This document shows positions 1 to 8,881 of a stretch of DNA of 64,000 bases, in pieces. The notes under the pieces were generated by a model. It searched no databases. It saw only the letters and a program-made list of their open reading frames with translations, and was not told the origin of the DNA. The stretch lies in NCBI GenBank assembly GCA_030427905.1, contig JAUICL010000007.1, positions 32,119 to 96,118 of the forward strand. Direction: 5' to 3'. A program made the position numbers and the translations under genes. This stretch comes from Bacteroidia bacterium (GTDB lineage Bacteria; Bacteroidota; Bacteroidia; Flavobacteriales_D; Cryomorphaceae). Position 1 is the stretch's first letter, and each line of letters opens with the position of its first letter.

Positions 1-812
1 CGGCGGAGTACGCCAAAAATGAGCACGATTACTACAAAATACTCGACTACCAAGACGCTTTCTCGAAAGGTGTAGACCGGAGAGAAAAGAAGGCAAAATG
101 GCCTTGGCGAGAGATTTTCGCCATGGAGCGAAAAAGACTGATTGCCTACGAGAATATCATCTTTGAATACTTCGAGGCAAAAGTGATTATCTCCGAAGAA
201 GACCGAAGATTCATCTATCATCCGGAGCGGAAGGATATTAAAATCGTGACAAACGGAATTGATACCGAGTTTTTCGCTAAGCGTGGAAAAGAACCGGCCT
301 ACGATTTGGTCTTCACAGGAAATATGAGCTACCCGCCCAACATTGAAACGGCGGAGTTTATCGTCAACCAAGTATTGCCAGCGCTCAAAAAACAGCGTCC
401 CGGCATCTCCGTTTTGCTCTCGGGATCGACACCGCACAAGCGGGTGCAAGCCCTAGACGCCATTGAAGGGGTTACCGTTTCGGGGTGGGTCGATGACATC
501 AGGGATTCCTACGAGTCGGCTCGCGTGTTCTTCGCCCCTATGCAGATCGGAACCGGACTGCAAAACAAACTGTTGGAAGCTATGTCGCTTCAAATTCCTG
601 CAGTCACATCCGAACTAGCCAACAAATCTCTGAAGGGAAAAGATGGTGAAAACATCCTGATTCGAAACTCGGTAGAAGGGTATGTTGAAGCCATAGAAAG
701 CCTGCTCCAAAATCCGGAAATGGCCACTAAAATTGGCACGAAAGGCCGCGAGTACGTTGAGAAGAACTTCTCTTGGAAACAGTCGGTAGACGTCCTCGAA
801 TCCACATTTTAG
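1..812 (+). CDS. Glycosyltransferase, GT4-like, C-terminal part (5' end outside window)
   Basis: The frame is open from the left edge (first full codon at base 3), so only the C-terminal part is present and the ATG at 123 is internal. The visible part looks like the C-terminal Rossmann half of a GT-B enzyme. It has NGIDTEFF, the sugar-nucleotide region [13 protein letters not shown], and the nucleotide-sugar motif [18 protein letters not shown] with the conserved Glu. These resemble the family of sugar transferases found near exopolysaccharide loci (TIGR03087-like), which move a sugar from an NDP donor to an envelope glycan; this family assignment is inferred. The gene ends 52 nt before ribBA, which has its own promoter. 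Donor and acceptor cannot be told from the sequence. Confidence 0.85.
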   Translation, partial: AEYAKNEHDYYKILDYQDAFSKGVDRREKKAKWPWREIFAMERKRLIAYENIIFEYFEAKVIISEEDRRFIYHPERKDIKIVTNGIDTEFFAKRGKEPAYDLVFTGNMSYPPNIETAEFIVNQVLPALKKQRPGISVLLSGSTPHKRVQALDAIEGVTVSGWVDDIRDSYESARVFFAPMQIGTGLQNKLLEAMSLQIPAVTSELANKSLKGKDGENILIRNSVEGYVEAIESLLQNPEMATKIGTKGREYVEKNFSWKQSVDVLESTF

Positions 813-840
813 AATCGCAGCATCAGTCGGGGATTTTGGG

Positions 841-848
841 TATCTTTG
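841..848 (+). promoter_or_regulatory. Bacteroidota -7 promoter element TATCTTTG for ribBA
   Basis: An exact TAnnTTTG match lies 17 nt upstream of the ribBA ATG, in the gap after the glycosyltransferase. No clear TTG -33 box sits 20 nt upstream, so the call rests on the -7 element and its position. The leader would be only about 10 nt, which is usual for the phylum. Confidence 0.65.
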
Positions 849-864
849 CACCACAATTTTGAAC

Positions 865-2085
865 ATGGCAAAAGAGGAAATCCTATTGGATAGTATCGAG
901 TCTGCAATCGAAGAAATCAAGGCCGGAAAAGTCGTGATTGTTGTAGATGATGAAGATCGAGAGAATGAAGGAGATTTTGTAGCAGCAGCGCGATCTGTGA
1001 CTCCAGAAATGATCAACTTTATGGCCACTCATGGCCGCGGGCTTATCTGTGCACCGCTTATCGAAAGCCGTTGCGAAGAACTCGATTTAGGACTGATGGT
1101 TCAGTCTAATTCGGCCGCCTATGAAACCCCGTTTACCGTATCGGTTGACCTGATTGGTCACGGATGTACCACGGGTATTTCGGCGAGCGACCGTGCTAAG
1201 ACCGTAAAGGCTCTCATCGATCCAGACATCAAGCCTTCGGAACTCGGAAAACCTGGACACATCTTCCCGCTAAAAGCTAAAAGTGGCGGGGTACTCAGGA
1301 GATCTGGACACACCGAAGCTGCCATAGACCTTGCCCGATTAGCTGGTTTTGAACCCGCCGGAGTGATCGTAGAGATCATGAACGAGGATGGTACGATGGC
1401 TCGTTTGCCAGAATTGAAGAAAATCGCTGAGAAGTTTGATCTCAAACTGATCAGCATCAAGGATTTGATCACCTACCGACTCAAACACGAGTCGCTGATC
1501 TCTAAGGATATCGTCGTGGAGATGCCAACTTCTGAAGGCGATTTTGAACTTCACCTTTTCAACCAAAACACCAACGACCAGAAGCACATTGCCCTGGTAA
1601 AGGGAACTTGGGAACCCGATGAAGCCGTGATGGTTCGGGTACACAGCAGCTGTTTGACTGGTGATGTGTTTGGCTCCTGCCGATGCGATTGTGGACCACA
1701 ACTCCACACCGCCATGGATATGATCGAAAAAGAAGGAAAAGGTGTGATCTTGTACATGAACCAAGAAGGGCGCGGGATTGGCTTGCTCAACAAGCTAAAA
1801 GCCTACAAACTTCAGGAGCAAGGATTTGATACCGTCGAAGCCAATCTGAAGCTCGGTTTTAAGGATGACGAGCGCGACTACGGTATTGGGGCGCAAATGT
1901 TGAGAAACTTGGGCGTAACCAAAATGAAACTTCTCACCAACAATCCGAAAAAGCGTGCCGGTCTGATTGGTTATGGTCTTGAAATCACTGAGATTCTACC
2001 AATTGAGATTACAGCTAACAAGCACAATAAGAAGTATTTGCAAACCAAGAGAGACAAGCTAGGTCACCAGATCAAGGTTGACTAA
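865..2085 (+). CDS. ribBA: Bifunctional 3,4-dihydroxy-2-butanone-4-phosphate synthase / GTP cyclohydrolase II
   Basis: The protein catalyses both entry reactions of riboflavin synthesis: ribulose-5-phosphate to dihydroxybutanone phosphate, and GTP to diaminopyrimidine. Residues 1-205 are the DHBP synthase domain, with the acidic loop [10 protein letters not shown] (28-37), THGRGL and [15 protein letters not shown]. Residues about 210-406 are the GTP cyclohydrolase II domain. Its zinc cysteines C263, C274 and C276 have the family's 11/2 spacing, followed by MNQEGRGIG and LLTNNPKKR. The length (406 aa) is normal. The ATG at 865 was chosen because the in-frame TTG at 859 falls inside the promoter region. 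The gene converges on the tamB-like gene and overlaps its end by 4 nt. Confidence 0.97.
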   Translation: MAKEEILLDSIESAIEEIKAGKVVIVVDDEDRENEGDFVAAARSVTPEMINFMATHGRGLICAPLIESRCEELDLGLMVQSNSAAYETPFTVSVDLIGHGCTTGISASDRAKTVKALIDPDIKPSELGKPGHIFPLKAKSGGVLRRSGHTEAAIDLARLAGFEPAGVIVEIMNEDGTMARLPELKKIAEKFDLKLISIKDLITYRLKHESLISKDIVVEMPTSEGDFELHLFNQNTNDQKHIALVKGTWEPDEAVMVRVHSSCLTGDVFGSCRCDCGPQLHTAMDMIEKEGKGVILYMNQEGRGIGLLNKLKAYKLQEQGFDTVEANLKLGFKDDERDYGIGAQMLRNLGVTKMKLLTNNPKKRAGLIGYGLEITEILPIEITANKHNKKYLQTKRDKLGHQIKVD

Positions 2086-5000
2086 AGATTCTCTTCTTTC
2101 TTATCGGCCTTGCGCTTTTCTTTCTCCGCTTTTTTCACTTCGTCGCGGGTGAATAGCTCTTTGACTTCATCGAAGAACTCGTCGAGAGTGTCGAAGTCTT
2201 CTTGGTAGACCAGTCCTACCCCTTGGGTATAAATCGAGCTTGAAGTCGAGAACACTTCGTAGGGATTTGTCTCATTGAATACTTTGAGTCTAATCTTTCC
2301 TTCTTCGGTAATGGAGTATTCTACGAGAAAGTCTCCAAGAATACCGCTTTGCCCCTGGGAATACTGGGCTTCAGTGCTGGATGTAACACCAAAATTACCG
2401 CTTACATAAAGCCGCTCGTTGAAGAGCTGTGTACTCAATGCCACTGCTATTTCCTGATTTGAGATTTGATCACCCGGGCGGTAATTCACACCAATATCAA
2501 ACTCATTGCTGATTTCAGAAAGCCAACTACTGATTTGAGTACTCACAAAATCGCTGGTGGTGGTTGAACCAAATCCCCCCACACCGGTCACCGTCACAGA
2601 CGACTGCTCTTCTTGAGCTTGGTCAATGGGTAAAAATCGGTTGAGAATGAGAAGAGAAAACACCTGCTGATTGAGCTGTTGAGTGGTATTGACCACACTT
2701 GCGAGCTGCGAACGCTCTGTTTCGGTAGCTTGGGGTAACTCAATGTCAAAATTGATCAAGGGATTCATCAGCTTCTCCTGAAGATTCAGAACGACATTCA
2801 CATTCTCGCGCCCACGATACTGATCCCTATTTTCGATCATTATGGGATAGAGCGATGTCCGCACCTTGTATGATGCCGACAAATCTATATCGGCCTGATA
2901 TGGATCGCCATACCAACCAATTACACCACCTTTTCGAAGCTCAAACTGCTTATTGACCAGGTTTTTGAGCGTAAATAGGTAATCGCCTTCTTCGATTTCG
3001 TAACGTCCAAACATCAGAAACTCGCCAGTAGGGTCTATTTCCAAGGTAATTCGACCACTCCCCTGTCCGCGAATGATATCGCCGGTTTGCTCATCAAATA
3101 TGATTTGAATTTCGGCATCTGGAGTCGCATCGACATTGAGATGCATTTGCACACCCTGGAGATCTATTTCCCGCTCTTCGACCTGAGTTGAATCTGGATT
3201 GACGAAATAGACAAAGTTCTCCATGGTCACATCGCTCGACTCATCTAAGGGAAGTTTGATACTCGTACCCTTCTCTGTGGTCGCATCGATGTTGATTTCC
3301 AAGAGTTCATCATAACCACCAAACTGGATGGTTCCCGTACCGAAGGCCGTACCGAAATAAGTAGAGTTATCAGCTCTTGTAGTGTTCAGCAGAAGAAAGT
3401 CTTCGGCATCGACGTTGATATCGTACGTCCAATTCTTGAAGCCATCGTGAAAGGCCGAGGCCACCACGAATCCTTCCTGTCCTAGTTCATCGTAAATAGG
3501 TTTGTAGTCAATCCCAAACCACCCATCTTCTACCCTAACCTGATCAGAGAAGGTGAAGTGGGTATTGAGGTAATCAACTTTAAATCGCGCCCGATCAAAA
3601 TCGATGTATCCTTCCAGAGTCGGAGAAGACACCTGACCCGAAACGTAAATCTCACCATGAGCAAAGCCGCTGTACGATGTGACTTCAGGAATTTTAAATG
3701 CATTGAGCAGATCAAGATTTAAGGAATCGAGCTTGAGCTTCCCGAAAAGCTGGTTTTCCGACTGAAACTGATACGAGCCATCGAATAGAGCGATATCTAC
3801 CCCTTTTCGGTTTAAGTTAGCCAGTAGGGCCACTTGATTTTCATCTCCAAAATACCGGCTACTCGCTTTGAGATTTCCAAAGTCTGTATCATCTAGCCTT
3901 AGATCGTTGACTTCGAGCTCTGCAAATACCTTTCGCTCATTGTAGGCATCTGCCAACGTTCCCGACACATGGACCGTTCCTGATGGATGGAGATCAAAAA
4001 AACCGAGAGAATCTATCGATGCCAAATCAAAATCCATCAACTTAAAACTTAATTCATCGGCCGGGTTTTCACTAATTAAGCCGCTCAACTCCAACACCTG
4101 CTCCCCGTTTCGCACAGAAATACCCTCGATAAAGAGCTGGGTGCTATCGACCTGCACAATACTTTGGTTTTCAATTTCCCAAGCTCTACCTTCTATGGCC
4201 ACTTGACTCGGTTTGAGCCTAAAGTCGAAATGACTCGACCCCGCATCCGTTATTTCTCCCGAAATCTCTCCGCTCGACGACAAGTCAGAATTGTACCAGG
4301 CCAGATCTAAATCAACTGAATCAACTTTTCCCTCTGCTTCGAAGCGAAAGTTTTCGAATCGGAAGTTATCCTTCACAATCTCCTTAGAGCTGATGTGTGC
4401 ATCTATTGAGCTATCGGCCAAAGCGATATCCAAGACGACACCTTCGGCTCGAGCGCCATTAAACTCAAACAAATTAGAGCGCAAGAACACACCGAAAGAG
4501 TTCTGATTGGAGTTAAACTCACCATAAGCTGTTGTTCCCGGAGCGATATAGAGCTGATCTACAAGCATTCCCGACAGTGAATTGCTCTTTTTGTAGTTCA
4601 TACTAAACTCAAAATCAGAGCCAGATGGCACGGGGACTGAATCGACAAGAGAAGAAAAAACGAGTCCTGATAGCCCTTTAAAATCGCGGATGAGCACTTC
4701 TAGATCAAAGGCGCCTGTCATGTTGAAGTCGGCAATATCGCTGAGTAGCGAAATCTTCCTATTGCTCGTATCACCCGCAGCCGTGAGCTTGAGATTGGTC
4801 AACGCCAGTACAGAATCGCCAATACAAACGTAAGTATCGCTTGCTTCAAGCTTTCCACTGATGTCATTGAGCTTGACCCCTCTCGAATTAAGGGCAAGAC
4901 TGGTAGAAACGGAGACTTCTTGACGGAGATCGATCCAGTTCAACGCCGATGCATCAAGGTTGTACACATCCGCACGAAAGTCAAGGATTGGTTCGCTCGA

Positions 5001-6494
5001 ACTAAAGTCTACAATACCTGTGAAATCGAGGTTAACATTCGGATCTCTTGACACAACGTTTCCGGTAAATTTCTGCGGAGCCAGCGTTCCATCAACCATA
5101 AAGTCGCGGTAGTGGTAGCCTCGGTATGTCAAGTGGGAAATCTGCCCGTCGATAATGGCTTCTTCAAATCGATCGGTAGCCACGGCATTCACATGAGCAT
5201 TTCCGCTGACGCGCTCCAGACCTGCAACTCCTGTATAGTCGCCAATATCAAAATTGGCTGTTTGAACACTTCCGGTAAAACGGGAAGTGGTCGCTGCTGA
5301 ATCCGTGGCTACTTTCACATCAACGCTCAGCACCCCTTGTCTGGTTTGGAGATCTCCGTATGCTACAAAATCGCTGGAGAACCCCGTGAACGCCCCGCGG
5401 AAGTAGAGGTCGCCACCCTTTTCTAGGTATTGTAATTTCTTTTCACCCACCGCCCCTATCGCATCAAAGGCTTGAATGGCGGCTTCAACATCTTCCTTGT
5501 TCGTTCGGAAATTTGAAACTCTAAAATCGAGAAAGGCATTTTCAATATCGCTCATCCCACTAATATCAAAACTCCCTGAAAGCCTGGTAGACTCGAGCAT
5601 TTCAAGCTCCACCTGTCTACCCTTTAGCTCTTCAATCGACCCACGAACCTTTCCCGAAAGGCGCAAGGTAAGCGGATTATTGTGTAGGGCGCTAGCAAAC
5701 TGACCGATATCGGCAAAGGCGATTTCACTTTCGCCAAGATCGGCTCGCCATGTTACGGAGTCGGTAAAATGCCGGTAATCGTTCCAGGAATTATGCGTCA
5801 GATCAATGTCACCAACAATCAAGGTTTGGGGCGTGATTAGCTGAAGATCGGTGGTATATATCCCCTTTTGATCAATCTTGGTACGTGCCCTGAAATTGTT
5901 GAGCTGCATCCCCGATCGATCGCGTACCGACAAGGCTTCGATGTGGCAAGTAAGCGAATCGGAATCTAGCCTGAACTCCGAAATATGAGATGAGATTCCA
6001 GACAACTCCAGGCGGCCAAAATCTATCCCTTTGTCCTTTTCAAGTGTGTACGGATTAGTGTATGAAAACGTGCAACTACTTAAGGTAACCTGATCTGACT
6101 TAAAGAATTGGCCGGAAGCAAACAAGGCATTAAACCCACCAATCCCATCAATTTTATCACCCTGATTATCAAATACATTAAACCCCGCATTTGTCAATCC
6201 ACTTGAATCGATAACTGCAAGGTAGAAATGTGCATGATTTAGCGTGATCTCCGAAAAACGGTATTCGCTAAGTCGCGGAATAATTCGCTTTGATTTGACA
6301 TCAAACTCTTCGACATAGAGCAGGGTATCGCCCAGTTGATCGTAAGCGATAAAACCCTTGAGTGAGAGGGTGTTTAAAAAGTCAACTTCGAGCCTTTCTA
6401 TATCGATTTCGAGTCCATACTTGGCCGTCATTCGATTGGCCACATACTTCCCGAGTCGGGTTTGGACATATGCCGAGTTGAGCACAAGTGCCAC
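2082..6494 (-). CDS. tamB: TamB-family translocation/assembly module protein
   Basis: This giant envelope protein (at least 1470 aa) is built of repetitive beta-strand segments and ends in a TamB (DUF490) domain over roughly the last 350 residues. Segments such as [30 protein letters not shown] and [11 protein letters not shown] support this. TamB-like proteins span the periplasm and act in lipid transport or outer-membrane protein assembly. The C-terminal tail is Lys/Glu-rich. The frame stays open upstream of the GTG at 6494 as far as a TGA at 6611-6609. That extension encodes basic residues followed by a hydrophobic run (ALYLLILLLLGG), the membrane anchor expected here. It contains no ATG, GTG or TTG, so the true start is probably non-canonical between about 6494 and 6608. 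The gene is divergent from tsaD. Confidence 0.88.
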   Translation of the reverse strand: MALVLNSAYVQTRLGKYVANRMTAKYGLEIDIERLEVDFLNTLSLKGFIAYDQLGDTLLYVEEFDVKSKRIIPRLSEYRFSEITLNHAHFYLAVIDSSGLTNAGFNVFDNQGDKIDGIGGFNALFASGQFFKSDQVTLSSCTFSYTNPYTLEKDKGIDFGRLELSGISSHISEFRLDSDSLTCHIEALSVRDRSGMQLNNFRARTKIDQKGIYTTDLQLITPQTLIVGDIDLTHNSWNDYRHFTDSVTWRADLGESEIAFADIGQFASALHNNPLTLRLSGKVRGSIEELKGRQVELEMLESTRLSGSFDISGMSDIENAFLDFRVSNFRTNKEDVEAAIQAFDAIGAVGEKKLQYLEKGGDLYFRGAFTGFSSDFVAYGDLQTRQGVLSVDVKVATDSAATTSRFTGSVQTANFDIGDYTGVAGLERVSGNAHVNAVATDRFEEAIIDGQISHLTYRGYHYRDFMVDGTLAPQKFTGNVVSRDPNVNLDFTGIVDFSSSEPILDFRADVYNLDASALNWIDLRQEVSVSTSLALNSRGVKLNDISGKLEASDTYVCIGDSVLALTNLKLTAAGDTSNRKISLLSDIADFNMTGAFDLEVLIRDFKGLSGLVFSSLVDSVPVPSGSDFEFSMNYKKSNSLSGMLVDQLYIAPGTTAYGEFNSNQNSFGVFLRSNLFEFNGARAEGVVLDIALADSSIDAHISSKEIVKDNFRFENFRFEAEGKVDSVDLDLAWYNSDLSSSGEISGEITDAGSSHFDFRLKPSQVAIEGRAWEIENQSIVQVDSTQLFIEGISVRNGEQVLELSGLISENPADELSFKLMDFDLASIDSLGFFDLHPSGTVHVSGTLADAYNERKVFAELEVNDLRLDDTDFGNLKASSRYFGDENQVALLANLNRKGVDIALFDGSYQFQSENQLFGKLKLDSLNLDLLNAFKIPEVTSYSGFAHGEIYVSGQVSSPTLEGYIDFDRARFKVDYLNTHFTFSDQVRVEDGWFGIDYKPIYDELGQEGFVVASAFHDGFKNWTYDINVDAEDFLLLNTTRADNSTYFGTAFGTGTIQFGGYDELLEINIDATTEKGTSIKLPLDESSDVTMENFVYFVNPDSTQVEEREIDLQGVQMHLNVDATPDAEIQIIFDEQTGDIIRGQGSGRITLEIDPTGEFLMFGRYEIEEGDYLFTLKNLVNKQFELRKGGVIGWYGDPYQADIDLSASYKVRTSLYPIMIENRDQYRGRENVNVVLNLQEKLMNPLINFDIELPQATETERSQLASVVNTTQQLNQQVFSLLILNRFLPIDQAQEEQSSVTVTGVGGFGSTTTSDFVSTQISSWLSEISNEFDIGVNYRPGDQISNQEIAVALSTQLFNERLYVSGNFGVTSSTEAQYSQGQSGILGDFLVEYSITEEGKIRLKVFNETNPYEVFSTSSSIYTQGVGLVYQEDFDTLDEFFDEVKELFTRDEVKKAEKEKRKADKKEENL

Positions 6495-6568
6495 AGCACC
6501 CCCTAGCAGGAGAAGAAGTATCAGGAGATACAGCGCTATTTTCTTGAGCTTCCTTATAACTTTAAACT

Positions 6569-6576
6569 TATTTTTG
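6569..6576 (+). promoter_or_regulatory. Bacteroidota -7 promoter element TATTTTTG for tsaD
   Basis: An exact TAnnTTTG match lies 27 nt upstream of the tsaD TTG start. A TTG at 6544-6546 lies 22 nt upstream, slightly longer than the usual 19-21 nt spacer. The element overlaps the presumed 5' coding end of the divergent tamB-like gene. Confidence 0.6.
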
Positions 6577-6602
6577 CCGAAAATACGGAAGATACCCGGA
6601 GA

Positions 6603-7628
6603 TTGAATTCAACCGAAGACATAATCATTTTAGCTATCGAATCGTCGTGTGATGATACCGCAGCGGCCGTGATGAAAAACGACAAAGTTCTTGCCAATAT
6701 TGTCGCGGGGCAAGATGTGCACAGGGCCTATGGCGGCGTGGTTCCAGAACTGGCTTCACGCGCTCACCAGAAGCATATCGTACCCGTGGTGCATCAAGCG
6801 CTCAAGGCGGCCCAAGTGGAGCCTTCGGAACTAAATGCGATAGCCTATACCAAAGGTCCTGGTTTGCTCGGTTCATTGCTGGTTGGAGCGAGCTTTGCCA
6901 AATCGATGGCGCAGAGCCTGGGCATTCCCGCGCTACCCATTCACCACATGAAGGCCCATATTCTGGCACATTTTATTGGTGACTTACCATCTAAACCCAA
7001 GTTCCCCTTTCTATGTCTCACAGTTTCGGGAGGGCATACTCAGATCGTCATTGTGAAAGACCCTTACACCTTCGATGTGGTGGGTGAAACGCTAGATGAT
7101 GCGGCTGGCGAAGCTTTCGATAAAGCCGCAAAGATTCTAGGTCTTCCCTATCCTGGTGGACCGCTGATCGACATGTATGCCGCGGAAGGAGACTCGAAGA
7201 AGTTCAAATTCACCAAGCCGAAAGTGGATGGGTACAATTTCAGCTTTAGTGGCTTGAAAACGAATTTTAGGAATCTGGTAGAGCGCGAGCGCCGCCGAAA
7301 CCCTGCGTTTATTCAGGAAAACTTAAAAGACCTTTGTGCTTCTCTTCAAGCCACAATCATCGAAATGCTGATGGAACAAGTGAAGCGGGTGGCCGTGGAA
7401 TACAAGATCACTGAAGTAGCCCTCGCCGGGGGAGTCTCCGCCAATAGTGGTTTAAGAGTACGTCTGGAAAAAGAAGCCTTGTTTTTGGGCTGGAAGGCCC
7501 ACATCCCACCATTCGAGTACTGCACCGACAACGCCGGCATGATCGGAATTACGGGGTATTACGAATACATCGCCGAACACAAAGGAAAACTGGATGATGC
7601 CGCTACGGCAAGGTGGAGGATAGAGTGA
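6603..7628 (+). CDS. tsaD: tRNA N6-adenosine threonylcarbamoyltransferase TsaD
   Basis: TsaD transfers the threonylcarbamoyl group from TC-AMP to A37 of ANN-decoding tRNAs, in the cytoplasm with TsaB and TsaE. The ASKHA fold starts with AIESSCDDTAAAV (residues 11-23). The metal-binding HMKAH (115-119), VSGGHTQIV and the late TDNAGMIGITG complete the signature. The length (341 aa) is typical. The start is taken as the TTG at 6603, because it puts the first beta strand at the usual distance from the N-terminus and no in-frame ATG lies nearby. The gene is monocistronic, followed by a repeat-rich gap. Confidence 0.97.
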   Translation: MNSTEDIIILAIESSCDDTAAAVMKNDKVLANIVAGQDVHRAYGGVVPELASRAHQKHIVPVVHQALKAAQVEPSELNAIAYTKGPGLLGSLLVGASFAKSMAQSLGIPALPIHHMKAHILAHFIGDLPSKPKFPFLCLTVSGGHTQIVIVKDPYTFDVVGETLDDAAGEAFDKAAKILGLPYPGGPLIDMYAAEGDSKKFKFTKPKVDGYNFSFSGLKTNFRNLVERERRRNPAFIQENLKDLCASLQATIIEMLMEQVKRVAVEYKITEVALAGGVSANSGLRVRLEKEALFLGWKAHIPPFEYCTDNAGMIGITGYYEYIAEHKGKLDDAATARWRIE

Positions 7629-8029
7629 GAATGAGAGCTCCGCCTACGTTTAAACTTCGGCGGATAAAAGAGTGAGAATGAGTGTGAGAGCGCGGCAGAG
7701 TGAGAATCAGAGCAAGAGCGAAGAGAGTGAGATGAGCCGCAGGCGAACGACGAAGGTGTCCTGACAACGACGCAGGGAGCTGAAGTACTGACAACGACGA
7801 AGGAGTTCGTCAGTATTCGTCAGTATTCGTTAGCAAATCAGAGTGAGAGCTCCGCCTACGTTAAAACTTCGGCGGATAAAAGAGTGAGAATCAGAGCGAG
7901 AATGAGAGCGAGAGCGAAGAGCAAGAGCGAAGAGCAAGAGCATACAGCAACAGGATAGAGCAACAGGATAGAGCAACAAGGAGAAGCATACAGCAACAGC
8001 CAGAAGAATGAGCTCTTCAATAATGGATC
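7629..8029. repeat. Purine-rich intergenic repeat region
   Basis: This 400-nt gap holds no credible gene. It contains a direct repeat of about 50 nt (7625-7679 and 7842-7891) centred on GAGAGCTCCGCCTACG and CTTCGGCGGATAAAAG, whose CCGCC/GGCGG ends can pair. Short iterations follow: GTCAGTATTC twice near 7810, repeated GAGCGAAGAGCAAGAG near 7910-7940, and CAACAGGATAGAG near 7950. Reading frames through it give only low-complexity Ser/Arg/Leu peptides. Confidence 0.75.
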
Positions 8030-8878
8030 TTAACTTGTTTCTAGTAACCCAAGTGCTTCTTCAACGCAGGCGGAAAAGGCAGTAGGCATTTGTTTCTTCC
8101 GCCACGGATGTACAGCCCCAAAGGTATGCCCAATCCCGGCCGTTGGGAACAATTCCGCTTGTGGATTCCAGGCGCTAAGTCGTTCGGCGTTTTCAAAGGT
8201 CACAGCTTCATCGGCAGTGCCGTGGGCGATCAACCAAGGGACTTTAATAGAGCGAGCAGCTCGTTCGATATTCAGTTCATCTTTGTGATCGATGTAATCC
8301 TGATAATACGCGTACTTGTGCGGCATCATCTGCTTGGTGCGCTTGTTTTCGACATAGGTCACCCCTTCTCGTTTCCAGGCTTCTAAATCAAACTTAAACC
8401 GCTCTCCAAAGTCGGCTACTGCGGCAAGGGTGATCAAATGTGATACTTTAGGGTCGCGAGCGGCGTGGATGATTGAGATACCCCCACCACGACTGTGGCC
8501 GATTAGAGCGAATCTATCCCACTTCAAACGCTCTCCTTTCACTTCGATACCATCGACAGTAATCATCCGCGAAATTGCTTCTAAATCAATCAATTCTTTG
8601 GAATACGTGTTTTCACTAAACGCTTCGAGATCGGGAAAGTCGATCGGGTCTTCTACCGTTCCGCCGTTGTAGGAGAAATTGAATTTCAGAAAATTGAATC
8701 CGTTCTCAGCAAAGGCTCTCGCCATCAAGTCCCATGCGCCCCAGTCTTTGTACCCCTTATAGCCGTGGGCGAAGACTACCAATGGAGCATTTTCTTCTTG
8801 ATCAGTCAAGAACAAATCAAAGGGAGATTGCCTTTCACCGGCTCCACGATATACTAAATTGCGGTATACTTCCACCAT
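8030..8878 (-). CDS. Alpha/beta hydrolase (dienelactone-hydrolase-like serine esterase)
   Basis: A soluble 282-aa alpha/beta hydrolase with no signal peptide. The oxyanion strand VVFAHGYKGYKDWG (34-47) is followed by the nucleophile elbow GHSRGG (Ser129), the acid in HGTADEA (Asp223) and the catalytic His251 in GIGHTFG. These place it with dienelactone-hydrolase or acyl-peptidase-like enzymes; the substrate is unknown. It starts 3 nt after the parC stop on the same strand, so it probably ends the parE-parC operon. That linkage hints at no function in DNA topology. Confidence 0.88.
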   Translation of the reverse strand: MVEVYRNLVYRGAGERQSPFDLFLTDQEENAPLVVFAHGYKGYKDWGAWDLMARAFAENGFNFLKFNFSYNGGTVEDPIDFPDLEAFSENTYSKELIDLEAISRMITVDGIEVKGERLKWDRFALIGHSRGGGISIIHAARDPKVSHLITLAAVADFGERFKFDLEAWKREGVTYVENKRTKQMMPHKYAYYQDYIDHKDELNIERAARSIKVPWLIAHGTADEAVTFENAERLSAWNPQAELFPTAGIGHTFGAVHPWRKKQMPTAFSACVEEALGLLETS

Positions 8879-8881
8879 TCC

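Noticed and set aside
7603..7794. Minus-strand frame of 63 codons after tsaD
   Set aside because: It is a translation of purine-rich iterations, Leu/His/Ser-biased.
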